Part shown: positions 6,231 through 11,255 of the stretch, piece after piece | How positions within the stretch are numbered: position 1 is the stretch's first letter | Layout of the letters: each line of letters starts with the position of its first letter | Made by a program: the position numbers and the translations under genes | The notes under the pieces: model-generated | Databases searched by the model: none | What the model was told of the DNA's origin: nothing | Seen by the model: the letters and a program-made list of their open reading frames with translations, nothing else | Source: Clostridia bacterium | GTDB lineage: Bacteria > Bacillota > Clostridia > Oscillospirales > CAG-272 | Length of the DNA: 11,255 nt | Direction of reading: 5' to 3' | NCBI GenBank assembly: GCA_017408535.1 | Contig: JAFQUL010000007.1 | Coordinates: 1 to 11,255, forward strand

Positions 6231-7097
6231 TTACTCAATGAACATAGTTCCGATACCCTCGTCAGAGAACATCTCGATGAGTATGGAGTGCATTATTCTG
6301 CCGTCGATGACACAGGTCTTCTCGATACCGCTGCGAACTGCATTCTCACAGCATCTTACCTTGGGGATCATACCGCCGCTGATTATACCGTCATCAATAA
6401 GACCGTTGATCTCATCTATGTGAATAACGGGGATGAGGGTATCCTCATCGTGATAGTCACGCATTACTCCGCGTGTATCGGTAAGAAGAATAAGGTTCTG
6501 TGCACCGAGAGCAACTGCGATCTTAGCGGCAGCTGTGTCTGCATTGATGTTGTATACAGCGTTGTCATCAATACCCTCAGCAACTGTGGATACAACGGGG
6601 ATGTAACCCTTCTCAATGGTATCGGTAAGAAGAGATACGTCAATGTCGGTGATCTCGCCAACGTATCCGTAATCGTTGATGCCGTCCTCGTACTTCTTTG
6701 CCTTAATGAGACCGCCGTCAATACCGCAAACACCGACAGCACGGCCGCCGATTTTCTCAATAAGGTTTACAAGATCCTTGTTAGCTTTACCTGCAAGGAC
6801 CATCTGAACAACGTTTATTGTTTCATCATCAGTGTATCTGAGACCGTTGATAAACTTGGGCTCATGTCCAAGCTTCTTTAACATTTCTGAGATCTCTGGA
6901 CCGCCGCCGTGCACGAGCACTACGTTGATACCGACCAGAGAAAGAAGCACAAGGTCGCTTATAACAGCTTCTCTGAGTCCTTCGTTTATCATTGCTGCGC
7001 CGCCGTATTTAACTACGACGGTCTTACCGTAGTATTTCTGTATGTAGGGAAGTGCCTGAGTAAGCACCTTAGCTTTTTCTGCGTTAGAAATAAACAT
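6231..7097 (-). CDS. argB: N-acetylglutamate kinase, arginine-inhibited type
   Basis: 288-residue amino-acid kinase that phosphorylates N-acetylglutamate with ATP, the second step of the pathway and usually its control point in cyclic pathways. Lys30 with YGG (VVVKYGGAAM) and HGGGPEI (63-69) are the phosphoryl- and substrate-binding loops. NINADTAAAKIA (183-194) and LTDTRGV (205-211) belong to the nucleotide and catalytic half. Two features mark the hexameric, arginine-sensitive class: an extra N-terminal helix (KAKVLTQALPYIQKYYGK, about 8-25), and the C-terminal stretch from His270 to Met285 (HSILIEMFSDEGIGTM) that forms the arginine site in that class. ATG at 7097 follows AAAGGAG with 6-nt spacing. 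A longer in-frame ATG at 7190 would run back through argJ and is rejected. The gap to argJ is 16 nt. Confidence 0.96.
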   Translation of the reverse strand: MFISNAEKAKVLTQALPYIQKYYGKTVVVKYGGAAMINEGLREAVISDLVLLSLVGINVVLVHGGGPEISEMLKKLGHEPKFINGLRYTDDETINVVQMVLAGKANKDLVNLIEKIGGRAVGVCGIDGGLIKAKKYEDGINDYGYVGEITDIDVSLLTDTIEKGYIPVVSTVAEGIDDNAVYNINADTAAAKIAVALGAQNLILLTDTRGVMRDYHDEDTLIPVIHIDEINGLIDDGIISGGMIPKVRCCENAVRSGIEKTCVIDGRIMHSILIEMFSDEGIGTMFIE

Positions 7098-7113
7098 ATC
7101 TTTCTCCTTTGGA

Positions 7114-8355
7114 TCAGCTGCGGTAGTCGCCGTTGATGCGAACGTATTCGTAACTGAGATCACAGCCCCATGCACGGGCAGATTCAGCACCGTCCTTCAT
7201 ATCGATGTCTATCGTTACCCTGTGCTCGAGAAGTATCTTCTTTGCTTCATCCTCATCAAAGGGATATCCGCGGCCGTTCTCACAAACGAGAATGCTTCCT
7301 GCACGGGAGGTGAATCTTACGTCGATCTTATCTGTGTCTATGTCAACACCTGCATAACCCAGTGCACAGAGGATTCTGCCCCAGTTTGCATCAGCACCGT
7401 ACATAGCGGTCTTGACAAGAGAGGAATTTATAACGGACTTTGCAAGCTTTTTTGCACCGGGAATGTCTCTGTAGTTTCTTACGTCTGCGGTAAGAAGCTT
7501 GGTCGCACCCTCACCGTCAGCGGCGATTGCAGTACACATCTTTGTGCAGATGAAACCGAGAGCGCTGAGGAAAGCATCGTATGCATAATTCTCCTCGTCG
7601 ATAACCTTTTCGCACGCCATGCCGGATGCAAGAACGGTTACCATATCGTTGGTGCTGGTATCTCCGTCAACGCTTACCATATTGAAGGTGTCGGCAATAA
7701 CCGTGCTGAGCGCCTTCTGAAGAAGCTCAGGGGTGATGGCAACGTCGGTAGTGATGAAGCCGAGCATAGTTGCCATATTGGGCTGTATCATACCCGAACC
7801 CTTGCACATACCGCCGATCTTTATAATATTTCCGTCGCAGTTATAAGTTACCGCAAATTCCTTTTTCTTGGTATCGGTGGTCATAATAGCGGTTGCGGCA
7901 TCCTCTGCAGCGGCAAAGGAACGCTCAAGCTGTTCTGCAAGCACGGGAATTCCGTTTATGATAGGCTCAATGGGAAGGGGAACACCGATTACACCGGTGG
8001 ATGCAACGATAACGTCGCTCTCGTCTATACCGAGAGTCTCCGCAACTGCCTTGCAAGTGGCATAAGCCTTGTCATAACCGTCAGAGTTACAGGTGTTTGC
8101 GTTTCCGCTGTTGCAGATAACCGCGCGTGCATAGCCGTTCTTAAGGTTCTCACGGGTTACTCCTACAGGAGCGGCAAATACCTTGTTCTGTGTGAAAACA
8201 CCGGCAGCCGCACAGTCACATTCCGCAAAGATCATCGCCAGATCCTTCTTCGATTTGTTCTTGCGGAGACCGCAGTGCATACCCGATGCCTTGAATCCGA
8301 GAGGAGCGGTAACGCCGCCCTCTGTTAACTTTATGTTTTCTGAATTAAAATCCAT
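7114..8355 (-). CDS. argJ: Glutamate N-acetyltransferase / ornithine acetyltransferase (ArgJ)
   Basis: 413-residue enzyme that moves the acetyl group from N-acetylornithine to glutamate, releasing ornithine and regenerating N-acetylglutamate. In its bifunctional form it also acetylates glutamate from acetyl-CoA. The precursor cuts itself into alpha and beta chains at Ala195-Thr196 in QPNMATMLGF; Thr196 becomes the N-terminal nucleophile of the beta chain. GGMCKGSGMIQPNMATML (181-198) and STGVIG (119-124, oxyanion region) are intact. Length is normal. Its presence explains why no argE deacetylase is needed. ATG at 8355 follows AAAGGCGG with 6-nt spacing, 18 nt after argC. Whether it is mono- or bifunctional cannot be read from sequence; the absence of argA in the window does not decide it. 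Confidence 0.96.
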   Translation of the reverse strand: MDFNSENIKLTEGGVTAPLGFKASGMHCGLRKNKSKKDLAMIFAECDCAAAGVFTQNKVFAAPVGVTRENLKNGYARAVICNSGNANTCNSDGYDKAYATCKAVAETLGIDESDVIVASTGVIGVPLPIEPIINGIPVLAEQLERSFAAAEDAATAIMTTDTKKKEFAVTYNCDGNIIKIGGMCKGSGMIQPNMATMLGFITTDVAITPELLQKALSTVIADTFNMVSVDGDTSTNDMVTVLASGMACEKVIDEENYAYDAFLSALGFICTKMCTAIAADGEGATKLLTADVRNYRDIPGAKKLAKSVINSSLVKTAMYGADANWGRILCALGYAGVDIDTDKIDVRFTSRAGSILVCENGRGYPFDEDEAKKILLEHRVTIDIDMKDGAESARAWGCDLSYEYVRINGDYRS

Positions 8356-8373
8356 ATTTAGCCGCCTTTCAAA

Positions 8374-9414
8374 TTAAAATGCAGGGGGAGGAGTGATAAG
8401 TGCGGTATCCTCTCCCAGTACGAATCTGATGTTCATATTCTGAATAGCCTGTCCCGCAGCGCCCTTGACCATATTGTCAATGACGGAGGAGATGATAAGG
8501 GTATCTGTTCTGCTGTCCATGTGTATTGATATGTCGCAGAAATTGGAGAAACGCACGTTTCTGATGTTAGCGTATTCTCCCTCGGGAAGGACTCTCACGA
8601 ATCTTTCGTTTTCGTAAGCGTCATTATATATTTTTCTGACGTCAGCGATGCTGACGTCGCTGATAAGCTTGGTATAAATAGTGGACTCAATACCGCGGTT
8701 AACGGGAAGCAGATGAGGGACGAAGGTAACGGAGACCTTACTGCCTGCGATTTCAGAGAGAGTCTGCTCTATCTCGGGAGTATGTCTGTGGTTGCCTGCC
8801 GCATAAGCGGAGAATGCTTCGTTTGCCTCGGGATAATGGGTATTCTGCTTAAGTCCGCGGCCGGCGCCTGTTACACCGGACTTGGAGTCTATTATAATAT
8901 GGGATGTGTCAATTATACCTGCCTTGATGGCGGGAGTGATACCCAGCGCAATAGAGGTGGGATAACAGCCGGGATTGCCTATTATCGGAATATCCTTGAT
9001 CCTGTCACGGTGAAGCTCGGGGATGCAGTAGACTGCCTTGTCATGGAGCTCCATATCGTTGTATTCCTTTTTGTACCAGTAGGAATATTCTTCCTTGTCG
9101 GTAAGACGGAAATCCGCACCAAGGTCTATAAACACCGCACCTGCATCAATGCACTGTCTTGCAAGAGGCTCGGAGAGACCGTGGGGAAGGGATGCAAACA
9201 CGACGTCGCACTTCGGGATAAATTTTTCGGGTGAGGTGAGAATATCACCGCAGTAGCTGTGAAGATTGGGGTAGACCTGGTCGATGCTCTGACCCTCAAA
9301 GGAAACAGAAGAAAGACCGATCACCTCTACCTTTGGGTGAGAGAGCAACAGACGGAGCAATTCAACTCCCGCATAACCGGTAGCACCGACTATACCTGCC
9401 TTTATTTTGTTCAT
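8374..9414 (-). CDS. argC: N-acetyl-gamma-glutamyl-phosphate reductase
   Basis: 346-residue NADPH-dependent reductase that turns N-acetylglutamyl phosphate into the semialdehyde used by ArgD. The N-terminal Rossmann fold shows GIVGATGYAGVELLRLL (7-23). The catalytic cysteine is Cys150 in GNPGCYPT, the family signature. FVPHLLPVNRGIESTI in the C-terminal half contains the conserved His and Arg region. This length is the usual type-1 ArgC (about 345 residues). ATG at 9414 follows GGAGG with 7-nt spacing; the gap from argH is 15 nt. In most Firmicutes argC opens the operon, but here argG and argH precede it. A perfect 9-bp inverted repeat lies within the gene at 8638-8658. Confidence 0.97.
   Translation of the reverse strand: MNKIKAGIVGATGYAGVELLRLLLSHPKVEVIGLSSVSFEGQSIDQVYPNLHSYCGDILTSPEKFIPKCDVVFASLPHGLSEPLARQCIDAGAVFIDLGADFRLTDKEEYSYWYKKEYNDMELHDKAVYCIPELHRDRIKDIPIIGNPGCYPTSIALGITPAIKAGIIDTSHIIIDSKSGVTGAGRGLKQNTHYPEANEAFSAYAAGNHRHTPEIEQTLSEIAGSKVSVTFVPHLLPVNRGIESTIYTKLISDVSIADVRKIYNDAYENERFVRVLPEGEYANIRNVRFSNFCDISIHMDSRTDTLIISSVIDNMVKGAAGQAIQNMNIRFVLGEDTALITPPPAF
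8638..8658. repeat. Perfect 9-bp inverted repeat with 3-nt loop inside argC
   Basis: GACGTCAGC (8638-8646), spacer GAT, then GCTGACGTC (8650-8658). Each arm itself contains the 6-bp palindrome GACGTC. On the coding strand it encodes the S-D-V-S-I-A-D-V stretch of ArgC. It may arise from the repeated Asp-Val codons (GAC GTC twice) and need have no function. Confidence 0.6.
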
Positions 9415-9429
9415 GAGAATTCCTCCGTA

Positions 9430-10812
9430 TCAGTTTTTGTTATTTTTTATGAAGCTGTAAAGCAAGGAGAGCTGATTGTCCACCGAGGCCGGGGCAGGGC
9501 CGCCGTATACCTTACGGTCTGCAACACAGTTCTCAAGGTTGACTGCATCGTATACTCCTTTCTCGAACTTGTCCGAGAAGGAAAGATATTCGTCGAGAGT
9601 AAGTGTCTCAAAGGTTTTTGATGTCTCGATACAGTAAGCCACGAGCTTTCCCGTGATCTTATATGCATCGCGGAAGGGAAGACCGCGGCGGACGAGATAG
9701 TCTGCACAGTCGGTGGCATTGATAAAGCCGCCGGATGCCGCAGCCCTCATTTTCTCTTTCTTTACGGTGATGGTATCAAACATAGCACCGAACACCTCAA
9801 GACAGAGCTTGACGTTGTCAATGGAATCGAAGATCGCTTCCTTGTCCTCCTGCATATCCTTGTTGTATGCAAGGGGAAGAGCCTTCATCATGGTAAAGAG
9901 GGCGGTCATATTTCCGTAAACACGGCCGGTCTTTCCTCTGACAAGCTCTGCAACGTCGGGGTTCTTTTTCTGGGGCATTATCGACGAGCCGGTTGAATAG
10001 GCATCGTCAAGCTCGATAAATGAATATTCGCTTGAGCACCCGAGGATGATCTCCTCTGAAAAACGTGAAAGATGCATCATCAGAATGGAAAGTGCCGATG
10101 AAAGCTCAAGAACGAAGTCTCTGTCGGAAACACCGTCAATGCTGTTTGCGGTAACGTCGGCAAAACCGAGCTGTTCTGCCACAAAGTGACGGTCTATAGG
10201 ATATGTGGTGGACGCAAGCGCACCTGATCCAAGGGGCATAACGTCTGTACGGCGGTAAACGTCGTCAAGCCTTGAAGCATCACGCATAAGCATCTGTGCG
10301 TATGCGAGAATGTAGTGAGCAAAGGTCAGGGGCTGTGCTCTCTGAAGATGAGTATATCCCGGCATAACGGTGTCCTTGTTTTCCTTTGCCTTGCCGGAAA
10401 TGATCTCAAGCAGATCGATCACAAGTGCCTTTATCTCCTTGATCTCAGCCTTACAGTACATACGGACGTCAAGCGCGACCTGGTCATTACGGCTGCGCGC
10501 GGTGTGCAGGCGCTTGCCTGCATCACCGATACGCGCCGTCAGTACGCTTTCAATGAACATGTGTATATCTTCGGCCTCCGGATCGATAGCGAGAGAACCG
10601 TTCTCAATGTCTGCCTTTATGTTTTTAAGCTCGGAAACGATCTTCTCGCTGTCCTCTGTGTCTATTATGCCGCATTTGCCCAGCATAGTGGCATGGGCAA
10701 TAGAGCCCTCGATATCCTGCGCATACATTCTTGAGTCAAAGGAGACTGAAGAATTGAATGCGTTTACGCGGTTGTCCAGCGTTTTGCTGAAACGTCCGTC
10801 CCACATTTTCAT
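9430..10812 (-). CDS. argH: Argininosuccinate lyase
   Basis: 460-residue lyase of the fumarase/aspartase superfamily that splits argininosuccinate into arginine and fumarate, the last step of the pathway; active as a homotetramer in the cytoplasm. The superfamily signature GSSIMPQKKNP is at 275-285 and holds the catalytic serine loop. HTARSRNDQ (103-111) and GYTHLQRAQP (152-161, with His155) are the other two conserved active-site segments. Length is typical. ATG at 10812 is 8 nt after GCAGGAT. A second in-frame ATG two codons on (10806) is possible but lies farther from the site. It follows argG by 20 nt and precedes argC by 15 nt. All motifs are intact. Confidence 0.97.
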   Translation of the reverse strand: MKMWDGRFSKTLDNRVNAFNSSVSFDSRMYAQDIEGSIAHATMLGKCGIIDTEDSEKIVSELKNIKADIENGSLAIDPEAEDIHMFIESVLTARIGDAGKRLHTARSRNDQVALDVRMYCKAEIKEIKALVIDLLEIISGKAKENKDTVMPGYTHLQRAQPLTFAHYILAYAQMLMRDASRLDDVYRRTDVMPLGSGALASTTYPIDRHFVAEQLGFADVTANSIDGVSDRDFVLELSSALSILMMHLSRFSEEIILGCSSEYSFIELDDAYSTGSSIMPQKKNPDVAELVRGKTGRVYGNMTALFTMMKALPLAYNKDMQEDKEAIFDSIDNVKLCLEVFGAMFDTITVKKEKMRAAASGGFINATDCADYLVRRGLPFRDAYKITGKLVAYCIETSKTFETLTLDEYLSFSDKFEKGVYDAVNLENCVADRKVYGGPAPASVDNQLSLLYSFIKNNKN

Positions 10813-10832
10813 TTGCTTAGATCCTGCCTTTA

Positions 10833-11255
10833 TTACTTGTTGTTTTCTCTGCGAGCATCAAGGGTAGCCTTGATCTTTATCGGGAGACCGAACAGATTGA
10901 TGAATCCGTCTGCATCAGCCTGGTTGTAAACCTCATCCTCGTCGAAGGTTGCAACCTCTTCGTCGTAGAGGGAATAGGGAGAAGTAACGGATGCGGTTAT
11001 TATGTTACCCTTGTAGAGCTTGAGCTTTACGTCACCGGTAACGGTCTCCTGGGTCTTGTCAACGAATGCGGAGAGTGCCTCTCTGCAGGGGGTGAACCAC
11101 TGACCGAAGTATACAAGGTCAGCAAACTTACCTGCGAGCATCTGCTTTGTGTGCATGGTGTCGCGGTCAAGAGTGAGGTTCTCAAGAGCCTCGTGAGCAG
11201 CGTAAAGAATGGTTCCGCCGGGGGTCTCGTAAACACCGCGGCTCTTCATACCGAC
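10833..11255 (-). CDS. argG: Argininosuccinate synthase, C-terminal part only (5' end outside window)
   Basis: The last 140 codons of a protein normally near 400 residues; the open frame continues to the right edge, so the ATG at 11249 is internal. The visible part begins VGMKSRGVYETPGGTIL, matching the segment that precedes the C-terminal oligomerisation helix of ArgG. HTKQMLAGKFADLVYFGQWFTP and a Y-S-L-Y-D segment near the end also fit the family. The enzyme condenses citrulline and aspartate with ATP to give argininosuccinate, the substrate of ArgH encoded just downstream. The ATP-binding N-terminal domain and the operon promoter lie outside the window. It is the first visible, and possibly the first, gene of the operon. 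Confidence 0.94.
   Translation of the reverse strand, partial: VGMKSRGVYETPGGTILYAAHEALENLTLDRDTMHTKQMLAGKFADLVYFGQWFTPCREALSAFVDKTQETVTGDVKLKLYKGNIITASVTSPYSLYDEEVATFDEDEVYNQADADGFINLFGLPIKIKATLDARRENNK

Noticed and set aside
6218..6238. TTG at 6238 as the argD start
   Set aside because: It places the AAAGGAG ribosome site inside the gene; ATG at 6217 is correctly spaced from it.
6222..6881. 219-codon plus-strand frame opposite argB, and similar ones at 4635-5201 (argF/argD) and 8713-9234 (argC)
   Set aside because: All are antisense to well-supported enzymes, with low-complexity unfamiliar translations.
7098..7190. Upstream in-frame ATG at 7190 for argB, giving 319 residues
   Set aside because: It would overlap argJ by 77 nt and add residues not typical of the family. 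ATG at 7097 has AAAGGAG at the right distance.
7222..8328. 368-codon open frame on the plus strand opposite argJ
   Set aside because: It lies entirely antisense to an intact, motif-complete argJ. The translation is rich in Cys, Val and Leu without recognisable motifs. It looks like a by-product of codon bias.
1..11255. Mobile elements, CRISPR arrays, tRNA/rRNA genes, riboswitches, phage defence or toxin-antitoxin genes
   Set aside because: I looked for terminal inverted repeats, regularly spaced repeats, cloverleaf-like segments and unfamiliar ORFs. The gaps are too short and the ORFs are all core metabolic, repair, wall or transport genes.

Overview
The window comes from a low-to-moderate GC Gram-positive genome, most likely a gut-type clostridium (Ruminococcus/Oscillospiraceae-like). 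This is inferred from the protein style, the strong AGGAGG-type ribosome sites and the consensus sigma-A promoters; no rRNA or marker gene is present to settle it. Every gene I can support lies on the minus strand, so transcription runs from high to low coordinates. Gene density is very high: the largest gap is about 120 bases, and I see no mobile elements, tRNAs, CRISPR arrays or integration scars.

Right two-thirds (about 4067-11255): a tightly packed arginine operon in the order argG (3' part only) - argH - argC - argJ - argB - argD - argF, closed by a strong hairpin terminator. Gaps are 13-20 nt and argD/argF overlap by four bases. ArgB, ArgC, ArgD and ArgJ turn N-acetylglutamate into ornithine with acetyl recycling by ArgJ. 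ArgF, ArgG and ArgH turn ornithine into arginine. ArgB carries the N-terminal helix and C-terminal signature of arginine-inhibited N-acetylglutamate kinases, so feedback control is expected there. carAB, argA/argE and argR are not in the window, and the operon promoter lies beyond the right edge.

Middle (about 1785-4066): a membrane-anchored CwlD-like N-acetylmuramoyl-L-alanine amidase, then radA, the recombination/branch-migration ATPase. radA has its own near-perfect sigma-A promoter (TTGACC, 17 nt, TATAAT) and ends in a hairpin terminator.

Left (1-1732): a metal-uptake operon read as a Fur-family (Zur-like) regulator gene, then znuA (lipoprotein metal-binding protein), then znuC (ATPase, cut by the left edge). 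A perfect TTGACA-17-TATAAT promoter precedes it, with an inverted repeat TGAGAA-TTG-TTCTCA at the expected transcription start. This looks like autoregulation by the Fur-family protein. The genes are translationally coupled: a 4-nt overlap for fur/znuA, and a 14-nt overlap for znuA/znuC with a TTG start.

Overall this is ordinary core-genome content. The points worth a second look are regulatory: the Zur-type operator, the terminator butted against the next promoter, the TTG-coupled znuC, and an inverted repeat inside argC. I found no convincing novel system.
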